Below, piece after piece: positions 46,451 through 55,225 of a DNA stretch of 64,000 nt. Source of the stretch: Terriglobales bacterium (GTDB lineage: Bacteria; Acidobacteriota; Terriglobia; Terriglobales; Acidobacteriaceae); NCBI GenBank assembly GCA_035651655.1, contig DASRFG010000001.1:32001-96000 (forward strand), written 5' to 3'. The notes beneath the pieces are model-generated. The model did not search any database. It had not been told where the DNA came from and saw only the letters and a list, made by a program, of their open reading frames with translations. A program made the translations under genes and the position numbers. Positions within the stretch are counted from its first letter, which is position 1; each line of letters begins with the position of its first letter.

Positions 46451-47802
46451 GCACGCCGATGGTGGAGACGAGAGTCGCGGAGAACAATGCGACGAGCGTT
46501 CACTCGCTGCCGGTGTCTCAGGCTGCGGACACTCACGCGTCCAATCAGAGGGTCGGCGTTGCACCGATTGCGAGACGAGTGGTACGCAATCCTCCTGAAC
46601 TATGCCTGGGCGAGGTATTCAGCTTCGCCTACGAAACTTTTACCAGCAATAAGGTGCGGTTTGCGCTGACCGCTTTGGGAATGATGATCGGGACGGCCTC
46701 ACTGATCCTGGTAGTTACCATCGGACTCACGGGGAAACAATACATTCTGAAGTTGATCCAAGGAATCGGGTCGAACCTGGTTTATGCGGAGTATGAGGGG
46801 GGCAGCACCCATGTCAACAAAGCGGCGCTCGACCCCATGACTATCAATGATATGAATGCGGTGCAACAGCAGGTGCCGGGCATTACCGCTGCGTCACCGG
46901 TGGTCAACCTTACCGATCGCATCGTCCTCCCCGGTGGCAAAGAGCGTGACATTCTGGTCCTAGGAGTGGAGCCTCAGTACCAGACAATTCGAAACGTTGA
47001 CGTGATTTCCGGCCGTTTCTTTGACCATGAAGACGAACAGGCCCGCAACAAGGTGGCGGTGCTCCAGCAAAAATTGGCGACCAAGCTTTATGGGTCACCG
47101 GATGCAGCCATCGGACAGAATTTGAAGCTAAGTAACCTTCCATTTACCGTAATTGGGACCTTCAAAGAGCGGGTTGAAACCTTCGGAATGTCCGAGGTCA
47201 CCGAGGACACGATTCTCATTCCTTACACCGTGAGCCGATACTTCACCGAAGGAGCAATCGTCAAGCAGATTTACTTCACAGTATCCGACGCAGCCGATGT
47301 ACCGCGGGTGACGCAGGAGGCGCACCGGATTATTCAATCCCGCCACCGTCCAGAGTCGGTGTATGCCGTCAATAACCTGACACAACTGCTGGACGTGGCC
47401 ACCAAGACGGCAAATGCGTTGACATTGGTGCTGCTTCTGATCGCCATGGTCGTCCTGCTGGTGAGTGGCATTGGGATCATGAACATTATGTTGGCCACGG
47501 TGAGTGCTCGAATCCGCGAAATCGGGATTCGCAAAGCGGTGGGCGCGACGAAACGGGAAATCAAGTATCAGTTTCTGGCTGAGGCCATCCTTATTTCTCT
47601 CATCGGCGGCATTGTTGGAATCGCCATTGGTCTGGCCTTGCCATTTTCGGTGCGCTTTTTGACTAGTTACCGGCTGCCGGTCTCGGGATTGTCGGCGGTA
47701 ATTGCCATCGTGGTATCTACCATGGTGGGGGTGCTGTTTGGCACCGTCCCGGCGACCCGCGCCGCGCAACTGGATCCGGTGGAGAGCCTGCGGTACGAGT
47801 AG
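46435..47802 (+). CDS. MacB-like ABC transporter permease, ATPase lacking
   Basis: 455 aa. After a 70-residue polar N-terminus with no known domain, a TM helix (ALTALGMMIGTASLILVVTI) leads into a large periplasmic MacB_PCD core (about 100-330), then three TM helices in FtsX arrangement (LTLVLLLIAMVVLLVSGIGI, MNIMLATVSARIREIGIRKA, AILISLIGGIVGIAIGLALP) with the IGIRKAVGATKREI coupling motif. No ATP-binding subunit is encoded beside it, so a distant ATPase must partner it, or the gene is an orphan. It overlaps the DUF6798-like gene by 16 bases. Exports macrolides, peptides or lipids in other bacteria. Confidence 0.85.
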   Translation: MSDQVSTPMVETRVAENNATSVHSLPVSQAADTHASNQRVGVAPIARRVVRNPPELCLGEVFSFAYETFTSNKVRFALTALGMMIGTASLILVVTIGLTGKQYILKLIQGIGSNLVYAEYEGGSTHVNKAALDPMTINDMNAVQQQVPGITAASPVVNLTDRIVLPGGKERDILVLGVEPQYQTIRNVDVISGRFFDHEDEQARNKVAVLQQKLATKLYGSPDAAIGQNLKLSNLPFTVIGTFKERVETFGMSEVTEDTILIPYTVSRYFTEGAIVKQIYFTVSDAADVPRVTQEAHRIIQSRHRPESVYAVNNLTQLLDVATKTANALTLVLLLIAMVVLLVSGIGIMNIMLATVSARIREIGIRKAVGATKREIKYQFLAEAILISLIGGIVGIAIGLALPFSVRFLTSYRLPVSGLSAVIAIVVSTMVGVLFGTVPATRAAQLDPVESLRYE

Positions 47803-47858
47803 CAGAGCCTTCCCACAAACCTCACCAAGAACGAACGATTTATCGGGTTTAAATAAGA

Positions 47859-47882
47859 AAGCCGGGCTGGTTGGCCCGGCTT
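47859..47882. terminator. Bidirectional terminator
   Basis: AAGCCGGGC (47859-47867), six-base loop, GCCCGGCTT (47874-47882). On the minus strand it is followed by TTTCTTATTT, which suits the 76-aa gene; on the plus strand (CAGTTTG) the tail is weaker and would close the MacB-like gene. Confidence 0.75.
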
Positions 47883-47915
47883 CAGTTTGTGGTGGAAGAA
47901 TCCACTTGGGACTAC

Positions 47916-48146
47916 TTACATCACAAGAGCAATAGTTTCCAGTTCCTTCTGAATCACCTCAAGAGAGCAGCCTGCGCCCTCGACCCGGCTGGCTGCATCA
48001 CGAGCTGCCTCAGGCGATACTCCGTAGCCGCGACCTATCAGGAACACTTGCAAGAGTTCGGCGGCTTCGCGGCAATCAATGCCGCCCTGCAACAGGTCAT
48101 TACGCAGTGCTGCAAGCTCGGTACCGGAAAACTTCTCAATCGCCAT
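47916..48146 (-). CDS. Small conserved-looking protein of unknown function
   Basis: 76 aa. GGAGGTGA stands right before GGT-ATG on the minus strand, the strongest RBS in the window. The sequence is compact and helical: MAIEKFSGTELAALRNDLLQ, GGIDCREAAELLQVFLIGRG, YGVSPEAARDAASRVEGAGC and SLEVIQKELETIALVM. Two Cys (one in GIDCRE, one in GAGCSL). It has its own terminator (47859-47882). I recognise no family; it could be a small regulatory or stress peptide. Not a shadow frame, because the RBS, start and terminator agree. Confidence 0.65.
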   Translation of the reverse strand: MAIEKFSGTELAALRNDLLQGGIDCREAAELLQVFLIGRGYGVSPEAARDAASRVEGAGCSLEVIQKELETIALVM

Positions 48147-48430
48147 ACCGTCACCTCCGACCCGTGCTTCTCCTTAATTAGACTCCGTTGACCCTATCAT
48201 CGTTGCGTGCAATTTGCTCTCCAAAGCCAATAATTTAGATGAGTTTTTCAACAGGGAGTCACATATCAAGGTAAACCCTTGTAGCTACCTGAAGTTGCGA
48301 CGCCAAGGGGAAGTGGAGAGAGCACTGTTGGTCGGCTTCCCATTAGGCCGGGGTGGCACAAGCGCGTCAACCTGACCCAAATTGACGTTTACGTGCCACG
48401 AAATGCCACTCTGGAACGGCGCGGCCTGTT
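48147..48430. other. Intergenic 284 bp, palindromes only
   Basis: No gene. GTGGCAC (from 48353) and GTGCCAC (from 48393) form a 7-base inverted repeat around GTCAACCTGACCCAAATTGAC. TTTTTCAACAGGGAGTCACA near 48244 could be leader sequence for the minus-strand genes. Confidence 0.4.
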
Positions 48431-48601
48431 TTACGATTTCTCGACCACGGCTTCGTCAATCAAAAGGATAGGGATGCCATCACGAATCGGGTACACACGA
48501 TGGCACTGCGCGCACTTCAAGCTTTGACCCTCGTCTTTTAAGACAAGGGGTTTCTTGCAGGCGGGACAGACCAGAATGTCGAGCAAATCCTGCGGAATCA
48601 T
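48431..48601 (-). CDS. Trm112-family zinc-ribbon-like protein
   Basis: 56 aa, too short for a long-ORF list. It reads MIPQDLLDILVCPACKKPLV, LKDEGQSLKCAQCHRVYPIR, DGIPILLIDEAVVEKS. This is the Trm112/YcaR pattern: L-L-x-I-L-x-C-P-x-C near the start, a second Cys-x-x-Cys, and YPI-DGIPILL at the end. In eukaryotes and archaea Trm112 is an activator of methyltransferases; in bacteria the role is undefined (YcaR is near kdsB in E. coli). Four cysteines at 12, 15, 30 and 33. The RBS is weak. Stand-alone gene. Confidence 0.88.
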   Translation of the reverse strand: MIPQDLLDILVCPACKKPLVLKDEGQSLKCAQCHRVYPIRDGIPILLIDEAVVEKS

Positions 48602-48656
48602 GGGCCGATTCTACACCGGGGGCACGCGTAAGGGCCGACACTCCTATTGCGGAAAT

Positions 48657-48716
48657 GGCGGACAAGAGTGTCCGCCCCAAAACGATCGCCGCAGGCCGCA
48701 CGGCTGAAAGCCGTGC
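48657..48716. repeat. Two dispersed hairpins upstream of folD
   Basis: GGCGGACA-AGAG-TGTCCGCC (48657-48676), perfect eight-pair stem, followed by CCAAAACG; then GCACGGCT-GAA-AGCCGTGC (48698-48716), also perfect. The first recurs with one mismatch at 63392-63411, also followed by CAAAACG. Confidence 0.75.
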
Positions 48717-48800
48717 TCTTCCACGTTGGTGCGATCAATCCACCCGTTTGGTTTAGAATTCGATCACGTTCGCGGGCTGAATTTTAGGTTGCGAGGATCC

Positions 48801-49751
48801 ATGGCCACCATTCTGGATGGCAACAAAATCGCGGCTGAGATAAGAGCAGAGGTCGGGGAAGAGGCGCGTCTTCTGACGGCAGCCGGAATGCGCCCGGGAC
48901 TGGCGGTGGTCCTGGTGGGGAACAATCCCGCGTCTGAGGTTTACGTCCGCGGCAAAGTAAAGGCTTCAGAAGAGTTAGGAATCTACAGCGAGAAACATAC
49001 CCCGCCGGAATCGGTGAGTACGAGGGAGCTTCTGGAGCTGGTCCACAGCCTGAACCGGCGCGACGAAATTGATGGCATCCTGGTTCAGTTGCCGCTTCCA
49101 AAGCAGGTGGATTCTAAAGCCGTGCTGCTGGCCGTGGATCCAGCGAAGGACGTGGACGGGTTTCATCCCATGAACGTTGGGTTCCTCTCTACGCAACGCC
49201 CGGGACTGGTTCCGTGCACACCCGCCGGGATTGTGGAGATTCTAGAGCGGAGCCAAATCCCGGTTGCTGGGCAAGAAGCAGTGGTCGTAGGCCGCAGCGA
49301 CATCGTGGGCAAGCCAACGGCAATGCTTTTAATCAATCGCAATGCCACCGTGACCGTCTGCCACTCGAAGACCCGTGACCTGCCGGAAGTATGCCGCCGG
49401 GCCGATATCCTGGTGGCGGCGATCGGTCGCGCGGGAATGATCACCCGCGATTTCGTCAAATCAGGCGCCACCATCATTGACGTAGGCATGAACAAGATTA
49501 CCGACAAGGCTGAGTTCGAGCGCTTTTTCCGTGGCAATGAAAAGCGGGAGCAGGCGTTTGCCAGGAATGGGTCAGTGCTGATGGGCGACGTACACCCAGA
49601 GGTGGCAGAAGTGGCGGGAGCCTTGACCCCGGTACCGGGGGGCGTGGGGCCGCTGACTATCGCCATGCTGATGTCGAATACCGTGAAAGCGGCGAAGATG
49701 CGCCGCGGCAGTCGCTTGCGGGAAGCGGCACTCTCGCTGGAGCGCGGGTGA
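48801..49751 (+). CDS. folD: Methylenetetrahydrofolate dehydrogenase / methenyl-THF cyclohydrolase
   Basis: 316 aa from the ATG at 48801 (the frame is open to 48726 but the family starts at MATILDGNKIAAEI). The bifunctional enzyme interconverts 5,10-methylene-THF and 10-formyl-THF. Signatures: GLAVVLVGNNPASEVYVRGK with the active-site Tyr/Lys region (YVRGKVKASEELGI), GILVQLPLPK, the NADP loop VVGRSDIVGKPTAMLL and DVHPEVAEVAGALTPVPGGV-GPLT. Length is a little above the usual 285-300 because of about 15 residues in the C-terminus (RGSRLREAALSLERG). The next gene coaE starts 1 base after the stop. Confidence 0.95.
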   Translation: MATILDGNKIAAEIRAEVGEEARLLTAAGMRPGLAVVLVGNNPASEVYVRGKVKASEELGIYSEKHTPPESVSTRELLELVHSLNRRDEIDGILVQLPLPKQVDSKAVLLAVDPAKDVDGFHPMNVGFLSTQRPGLVPCTPAGIVEILERSQIPVAGQEAVVVGRSDIVGKPTAMLLINRNATVTVCHSKTRDLPEVCRRADILVAAIGRAGMITRDFVKSGATIIDVGMNKITDKAEFERFFRGNEKREQAFARNGSVLMGDVHPEVAEVAGALTPVPGGVGPLTIAMLMSNTVKAAKMRRGSRLREAALSLERG

Positions 49752-49752
49752 C

Positions 49753-50385
49753 GTGCTGCGCGTCGGCCTGACCGGCGGGATCGCATGCGGCAAGACGACA
49801 GTAGGCGAGATGCTAGCCAAACGCGGCGCCCACGTGATCCAAGCCGACCTCATCGCCCACGAACTGATGCAGCCAGGACAAGCGGTATATGAGGAAGTGG
49901 TCCAGCATTTCGGACGCGAAATCCTCGAACCGGACGGGAAAATTAACCGGCAGAAGCTGGCGACCCTGGCATTTGCCACTGATGTCGCCGGGTCGCGCGT
50001 GCAGGAACTGAATCGCGTTGTGCACCCGGCGGTGATTAAGCGCCAGGAAGAATGGATGGAAGAGGTCGGAAGGCGGGAGCGGGACGCGATCGTGGTAGTA
50101 GAAGCGGCCCTGATTGTGGAGGCGGGAGTCTCCAAGCGCTTCGACAAGCTCCTGGTGGTCACCTGCCGGCCGGAACAGCGCAGCGAAAGGCTCGCCAAAA
50201 GACTGCATTGGGACGCGGAGAGGGCCCGAGCAGAGGTGGCGCGTCGCATGGCGGCGCAGACACCCGAAGAAGAGAAGGTGCAAGCCGCGGATTTCGTGAT
50301 TGACAACTCGGGAACGTTGGCGGAAACCGAGAAGCAGGTCGAACGAGTCTTTCGGGAGCTGCAAATAGTGGCCGCGCGCCGGTAG
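49753..50385 (+). CDS. coaE: Dephospho-CoA kinase
   Basis: 210 aa from a GTG at 49753, directly after the folD TGA. Phosphorylates dephospho-CoA, the last step of CoA synthesis. P-loop GLTGGIACGKTTV at residues 5-17; substrate region IQADLIAHELMQPGQ; LVVTCRPEQRSERLAKR and the lid RARAEVARRMAAQTPEEEK follow. About 10 C-terminal residues are basic. Translation is coupled to folD by the one-base gap. Length fits (206 aa in E. coli). Confidence 0.95.
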   Translation: MLRVGLTGGIACGKTTVGEMLAKRGAHVIQADLIAHELMQPGQAVYEEVVQHFGREILEPDGKINRQKLATLAFATDVAGSRVQELNRVVHPAVIKRQEEWMEEVGRRERDAIVVVEAALIVEAGVSKRFDKLLVVTCRPEQRSERLAKRLHWDAERARAEVARRMAAQTPEEEKVQAADFVIDNSGTLAETEKQVERVFRELQIVAARR

Positions 50386-50510
50386 ACTTTCTGGTTCCGG
50401 TTGACACAATCCAGCGTGGACAATCTAACATCCAGGTTCCGTTTGTTTCTGCCCGACTGTTCAGGCAGTCGGTTCCAATGATTTGTTTAAATAGGCAAGA
50501 AAGAGGATTT

Positions 50511-51650
50511 ATGCGCTTGTTACGACCCATCATCTTCGCCCTGCTGATCGCAGGAGCGTTCTACTACTTCACCACCCACGGACGAGGCCGGATAACCGCA
50601 GCGAACTGGATAGCGAATCCGAGCAAAGTGGAGATCACCGAGGCAGCGGGGCCGGAAGGCGTCGACGCCGAAGAGCAAAACAACATCTCGGTATATCGCA
50701 AGAACATACCGGCGGTGGTCAACATTACGTCACGGGCGCTGACCTTTGACTTCTTTTACGGAGTGATGCCGCAGGAAGGCCAGGGTTCTGGATTCGTAAT
50801 TGACAAGGAAGGACATATCCTCACCAACTACCACGTGGTGGCGGACGCGCAAGAAGTGGACGTCACCATGCACAATCGCAAGAAGTATCGCGCCAAGGTG
50901 GTGGGCAAGGATCCGACGCATGACTTGGCGGTCCTGCAGATTTCCGCACCGAATCTGGTATCCGCGGTGCTGGGTGATGCGCAGAATCTTCAGGTCGGAC
51001 AGAAGGTGTACGCCATCGGAAACCCATTCGGCTTGAATGGAACCTTGACCACCGGGATTGTGAGCTCAATCCGTTCAGTGCGCGAGCCCAACGGAGCCAC
51101 GATTGATAAGGCGATCCAGACGGATGCCGCCATAAATCCGGGAAATTCGGGCGGGCCGCTGCTGAATTCTCACGGTGATGTAATCGGGATCAATACCATG
51201 ATCCTCGGCTCGACTGGGCAAAGCTCAGGTATTGGCTTTGCGATTCCTATTAACACTGCGAAGGCGGTGCTCAATGACTTGGTAACTCTGGGCCGAGTGC
51301 GTCGGCCGGCGTTGGGCATCCGCAGCTTGCCGATCGGGCCGGAACTGGCGGCAGAATTGGGACTTCCCGCCGACAACGGCGTGTTGATCATCCAGGTAGT
51401 TCCGGGAGGAGCAGCAGAGCGAGCGGGGTTGCGGGGCGGAAGCGAGCGGGCTTATCTCGGAAACACCCCGATCATGCTGGGCGGGGATTTGATTGTGGGT
51501 ATAGACGGGAAAGACATCATTGATCAGCAGGACCTCTCCGACGTAATGAACCAGCATCGCGCAGGAGACACGGTGCGAGTGAGCATCTTCCGCGGAAAGC
51601 GGAAAATGGAAGTCCCCGTCACTTTGGGGGAAGCGGACCGGCAAACCTAA
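50511..51650 (+). CDS. HtrA/DegP-like periplasmic serine protease with PDZ domain
   Basis: 379 aa from the ATG at 50511, led by AAGAGGATTT. A membrane anchor (IIFALLIAGAFYYFTTHG) is followed by a trypsin-like domain: His in TNYHVVADAQ, Asp in THDLAVLQI, Ser in NPGNSGGPLLN, all present. A single PDZ domain closes the protein (ALGIRSLPIGPELAAELGLP, GVLIIQVVPGGAAERAGLRG). Quality control of misfolded envelope proteins is the usual role. A loop GGSERAYLGNTPIMLGGD inside PDZ is typical of the cyanobacterial/acidobacterial HhoA-like group. Stand-alone gene with a likely promoter in 50386-50510. Confidence 0.93.
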   Translation: MRLLRPIIFALLIAGAFYYFTTHGRGRITAANWIANPSKVEITEAAGPEGVDAEEQNNISVYRKNIPAVVNITSRALTFDFFYGVMPQEGQGSGFVIDKEGHILTNYHVVADAQEVDVTMHNRKKYRAKVVGKDPTHDLAVLQISAPNLVSAVLGDAQNLQVGQKVYAIGNPFGLNGTLTTGIVSSIRSVREPNGATIDKAIQTDAAINPGNSGGPLLNSHGDVIGINTMILGSTGQSSGIGFAIPINTAKAVLNDLVTLGRVRRPALGIRSLPIGPELAAELGLPADNGVLIIQVVPGGAAERAGLRGGSERAYLGNTPIMLGGDLIVGIDGKDIIDQQDLSDVMNQHRAGDTVRVSIFRGKRKMEVPVTLGEADRQT

Positions 51651-51759
51651 GCCTTCGGAGCGTGTGACGGCGATCACATACCCTGGTGATGGTTGCCGTG
51701 GGCAAGGCTTTGGTTCTTCTCCTATTCTGATACCGCGTTTATAAGAATGAGGAGGATAG

Positions 51760-52341
51760 ATGAAAAGCACTATTCTGGTAGCAATTGCTTTCTTACTCGC
51801 AACCGGTCTGTTTGCCAGTGCTGGAACCCTAAGCGGCAATGTGAAGGCTGGCGCCGGGCCGACGGTTGTATATCTGGAAACTTTGGTAAAGCAGTCATTC
51901 CCCCCGCCTACCACGGCCTACAAAGTAGACCAGAAGGGCATGAAGTTCATCCCCGACATGCTGGTCATCCCACAAGGAGCTACGGTCGAATTTCTAAACA
52001 ATGACAATGACGCGCACAATGTAAGCTGGCTGGCAGTCGGAGGCGACAGGAGATTGGCCCGCAATCTCGGAACGTTCCCGAGAGGGCAGACGGCGTCGTG
52101 GAAATTTGATCACCCCGGGGCGATCCATATTGTGTGCAATCGCCACTCCGATATGCTGGCGACCATCATTGTTACGCCCACCCCATACTTCGCGCAGCCG
52201 GACCAGATCCTGGGCGACTACTTCATCCAGAATGTGCCCGATGGGCAGTACAAGCTGACGGTATGGCACAACGGCAAGACCACGACCAAGGACGTGACCG
52301 TGGCTGGAAATACGAAGGCCGATTTAGCCCTAACCCAGTAG
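51760..52341 (+). CDS. Secreted cupredoxin-like protein
   Basis: 193 aa. Signal peptide MKSTILVAIAFLLATGLFAS, then a plastocyanin-like domain (about 55-125) with copper ligands His in NDAHNVSW, Cys in HIVCNRHSDM, His three residues later and Met at the end, the type 1 copper set. The C-terminal about 60 residues (DYFIQNVPDGQYKLTVWHNG) resemble the carboxypeptidase-regulatory-like beta sandwich seen in methylamine-utilisation and acidobacterial proteins. A GAGGAGGATAG RBS leads the ATG. Electron carrier or copper binder in the periplasm; its redox partner is not visible nearby. Confidence 0.82.
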   Translation: MKSTILVAIAFLLATGLFASAGTLSGNVKAGAGPTVVYLETLVKQSFPPPTTAYKVDQKGMKFIPDMLVIPQGATVEFLNNDNDAHNVSWLAVGGDRRLARNLGTFPRGQTASWKFDHPGAIHIVCNRHSDMLATIIVTPTPYFAQPDQILGDYFIQNVPDGQYKLTVWHNGKTTTKDVTVAGNTKADLALTQ

Positions 52342-52346
52342 TTTCA

Positions 52347-52397
52347 AGTTTCAGGTTTCGAGTTCGAGATGATATTGAGGGCTTGAAACCTGAAACT
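52347..52397. repeat. Perfect 13-bp inverted repeat after the cupredoxin gene
   Basis: AGTTTCAGGTTTC (52347-52359) and GAAACCTGAAACT (52385-52397), loop of 25. Related in base sequence to 56582-56627 and to 39985-40018 in nrdJ (GAAACTCG/GTTTC arms). Fits a dispersed repeat, though it may double as a terminator. The rest of 52398-52545 shows no gene. Confidence 0.65.
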
Positions 52398-52545
52398 GAA
52401 AACCTCTTTACCCATTCCGTGCGCTCTTCAGTCCACAAATTTGACTCTCTCTAGGGGTGTGGGCTAGCCTCAAAGGTCTGCTCAGGACATCATGCTCTGC
52501 CTGTGCTGGCATGTGATTCTGCGCTGAGCGGAATCTCCCGCATAC

Positions 52546-54285
52546 ATGAGATCCCATTGCAAGTTATTGACTGCGCTGCTGCTAATGCTGGTGGCCGGGG
52601 CTGCGCCGCGACCGCTGGTCGCATCCATGCAGCCGGCGCACGCGAGCCACGCTATGGTGGTGAGCGTTCATGGGCTGGCGTCGCAAGCTGGAGTTGAGGT
52701 ACTGCGCAAAGGTGGCAATGCAGTGGATGCCGCGGTAGCTACGGGTTTCGCGCTCGCGGTGGTGCATCCTGACGCAGGAAACATCGGCGGGGGCGGCTTC
52801 ATGCTGATCCGCATGGCAGATGGCGCTACTCACTTTTTGGATTACCGCGAGAAGGCGCCGGCCAAAGCCACCGCCAACATGTACCTGGACGCGCAAGGGA
52901 ACGTCATTCCCGGCGCCAGCATCGTCGGCTATAAAGCTGTGGGAGTACCCGGGTCGGTCGCAGGAATGGCGGCCGCAGAAAAGAAATATGGAAAGTTGAC
53001 CTTGGCGGAGGTAATGGCTCCAGCCGTCCGGCTTGCCCGCCAGGGATTTGCTTTGACCTGGGCGGAAGCCGATGGCATGCACGACCAGGATTTAGGAAAA
53101 TTCCCGGAGTCGCGGCGGATCTTCCAGCGGGACGGCAATTACTACACAGCCGGCGAAGTCTTCCGGCAACCCGAGTTGGCGAACACACTGGAGCGGATTG
53201 CCCGGAACCCAGACGATTTTTACCACGGAGAAATCGCGCGGCAGCTTGCGGCAGCGGTACAAAAGGGCGGCGGGCTGATTACCGCTGAGGACCTGGCGGC
53301 TTATCAGGTGAAGGAGCGGACGCCGATCCAAGGCAGCTATCGCGGGTACGAGATCATTGGCGCTCCGCCTCCGTCCTCGGGTGGAATTGCACTGGTGGAA
53401 ATGCTGAACATTCTGGAAGGCTACGACCTTTCCAAGCTGGGGCGCGGCTCAGCAGCCACGTTGCACCTGACAACAGAGGCCTTTCGACGGGCATTCTTTG
53501 ATCGCGCCGAGTTTTTGGGCGACCCTGATTTTTCGAAGATCCCGGTGCCACAACTGGTGGACAAACGTTATGGAGCGGCGTGGCGGGCGACGCTTGATCC
53601 GCTGCATGCTACGTTAAGCGCTGACTTGAAACGCCCAGCAGAATTCAATGAACTGGAGCGCTATGCGGCCTCTCATCCGCAGCCACTTGCCAGTCGCGAG
53701 CCTGACCAGACTACCCATTATTCTGTGGTGGACGCGGCGGGAAATGCGGTTGCGGTGACCACCACGTTGAATGATGATTTTGGGTCGAGGGTCACGGTGC
53801 CGGGTTTGGGTTTCTTGCTCAACGACGAGATGGACGATTTCTCGTCCAAGCCCGGCGTGCCGAATATTTATGGGTTGATTCAAGGGCCGGCAAACGCGAT
53901 TGGCCCCGGCAAGCGTCCGCTTTCGGCAATGACCCCGACCATCGTGCTGAGGGACGGCAAACTGTTTCTGGTGCTGGGGTCGCCGGGAGGTCCGCGGATT
54001 ATTACGACCGTTGCCAATATTCTTATGGGGATGGTTGATTACGGCATGAATATTCAAGAGGCCGTGAATGCACCCCGCTTCCACCATCAGTGGTTGCCGG
54101 ACACGGTTTACCTGGAGAAGGGCTTTTCGCCAGATACGGTCAGCCTGCTGGGGAAAATGGGCCACAAAGTGGAGCAAGAAGACTACTGGAGCGACGGTGA
54201 GTGCATCGCGATTGACCCGAAGACGGGCGAGCGCTTGGGCGCGACGGACGAGCGGAATGCGACCGGCAAAGCGGTGGGGTATTGA
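52546..54285 (+). CDS. ggt: Gamma-glutamyltranspeptidase
   Basis: 579 aa. Signal peptide (LLTALLLMLVAGAAPRPLVA). Proenzyme that cleaves itself before a Thr to give two subunits and breaks down glutathione in the periplasm. Signatures: NPVDAAVATGFAL-type GNAVDAAVATGFALAVVHPD, NIGGGGFMLIRMADG, DYREKAPAKAT, then the catalytic Thr in the TTHYSVVDAAGNAVAVTTTLN region and LLNDEMDDFSSKPGVPN. PLSAMTPTIVLRDGKLFLVL is the large end block. Typical length (580 aa). Promoter expected in 52398-52545. Assignment firm. Confidence 0.95.
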   Translation: MRSHCKLLTALLLMLVAGAAPRPLVASMQPAHASHAMVVSVHGLASQAGVEVLRKGGNAVDAAVATGFALAVVHPDAGNIGGGGFMLIRMADGATHFLDYREKAPAKATANMYLDAQGNVIPGASIVGYKAVGVPGSVAGMAAAEKKYGKLTLAEVMAPAVRLARQGFALTWAEADGMHDQDLGKFPESRRIFQRDGNYYTAGEVFRQPELANTLERIARNPDDFYHGEIARQLAAAVQKGGGLITAEDLAAYQVKERTPIQGSYRGYEIIGAPPPSSGGIALVEMLNILEGYDLSKLGRGSAATLHLTTEAFRRAFFDRAEFLGDPDFSKIPVPQLVDKRYGAAWRATLDPLHATLSADLKRPAEFNELERYAASHPQPLASREPDQTTHYSVVDAAGNAVAVTTTLNDDFGSRVTVPGLGFLLNDEMDDFSSKPGVPNIYGLIQGPANAIGPGKRPLSAMTPTIVLRDGKLFLVLGSPGGPRIITTVANILMGMVDYGMNIQEAVNAPRFHHQWLPDTVYLEKGFSPDTVSLLGKMGHKVEQEDYWSDGECIAIDPKTGERLGATDERNATGKAVGY

Positions 54286-54325
54286 TTACTAGTCCGAAGG
54301 ACAAGACTGAATGCTGAGAGCGATG

Positions 54326-55144
54326 TCCACGTACGTTTACGTAAAGCAGCGGCTGCATCCTGGGCTGCTGGAAACGCTGACCCGTGGTGGCGCGCAGGCG
54401 ATTGAAATCTTTGCCGCCCGCCAGCATCTCGACTATGCCAACCGCAAGTCGCATGTTCGCGAGATCGCACAGTGGTTCCAAAGCACCGGCGTGCCCTTGA
54501 ACTCAGTCCACTCCCCCATGTTCTCCGATTACGACTTCGGGCGCAGCGGCTCGCCGCCGGTGAATATCGCCGACACTGACCGCGCACGGCGTATTGAGGC
54601 GATGGATGAGATCAAGCGGGCCCTGGAGATAGCCGAGCAGATCCCGTTTCGCTTCCTGGTGCAACACATCGGGAATGGCGGCGAGGAGTTCAGCGACAAG
54701 AAAATGGAAGCCGCGATGACTTCCATCGAGCATCTGCGCGCCTTCGCGAAGCCGCTTGGAGTACAGATTCTAGTGGAGAACATTCCAAACGAACTCTCCA
54801 CACCCGAGAAGCTGGTGGAGTTTATCCGCGCCAGCCATCTCGAGGATGTAGGAGTGTGCTTTGATGTCGGACACGCGCATCTCGCAGGCGGGGTGGTGCA
54901 GGCCTTTGAAATCCTGAAGGACCATATTCGATCCACGCATGTGCACGATAATGCCGGCGACCGCGATTCGCACCTTTGGCCCACGGAAGGGAGCATTGAT
55001 TGGACGGAGGCCATGGGTGCGCTGGGCTCGGCTCCGCAAGTGCCGCCCTTACTGATGGAAATTGATGGGGAAGATAAGACCGACGTGTCTAAGCAAATGA
55101 GCGAGGCCTTCCGCACATTGGAACAGGCGGCGGGCAGAGCGTAG
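54326..55144 (+). CDS. Sugar phosphate isomerase/epimerase-like TIM-barrel protein
   Basis: 272 aa from the ATG at 54326 (an ATG at 54311 adds five residues). The xylose-isomerase-like fold is suggested by the repeating blocks IEIFAARQHLDYAN, SVHSPMFSDYDFG, FRFLVQHIGNGGEEFSDKK, ILVENIPNELSTPEKLVEFI, VGVCFDVGHAHLAGG, STHVHDNAGDRDSHLWPTEG and LLMEIDGEDKTD. Metal ligands are likely the Glu of VENIP, the Asp-His of FDVGHAH and the His of HVHDN. Substrate unknown; it follows ggt by 40 bases. Such orphan isomerases are numerous in acidobacteria. Confidence 0.85.
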   Translation, partial: STYVYVKQRLHPGLLETLTRGGAQAIEIFAARQHLDYANRKSHVREIAQWFQSTGVPLNSVHSPMFSDYDFGRSGSPPVNIADTDRARRIEAMDEIKRALEIAEQIPFRFLVQHIGNGGEEFSDKKMEAAMTSIEHLRAFAKPLGVQILVENIPNELSTPEKLVEFIRASHLEDVGVCFDVGHAHLAGGVVQAFEILKDHIRSTHVHDNAGDRDSHLWPTEGSIDWTEAMGALGSAPQVPPLLMEIDGEDKTDVSKQMSEAFRTLEQAAGRA

Positions 55145-55168
55145 GGTCAAAGGCGAGCTGCGCTCGCC

Positions 55169-55192
55169 CCCACAGGCGAGGGCGCCTGTGGG
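55169..55192. repeat. Ten-base-pair palindrome before asnS
   Basis: CCCACAGGCG-AGGG-CGCCTGTGGG, perfect stem, then CACGTACT. A cousin of the palindrome at 21739-21760 (GCACAGG...CCTGTGC followed by CCACGTGAG). GGCGAGCTGCGCTCGCC just before it forms another small hairpin. Confidence 0.7.
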
Positions 55193-55225
55193 CACGTACT
55201 CTGAGGAGTAGAGAGATTTATTGTT

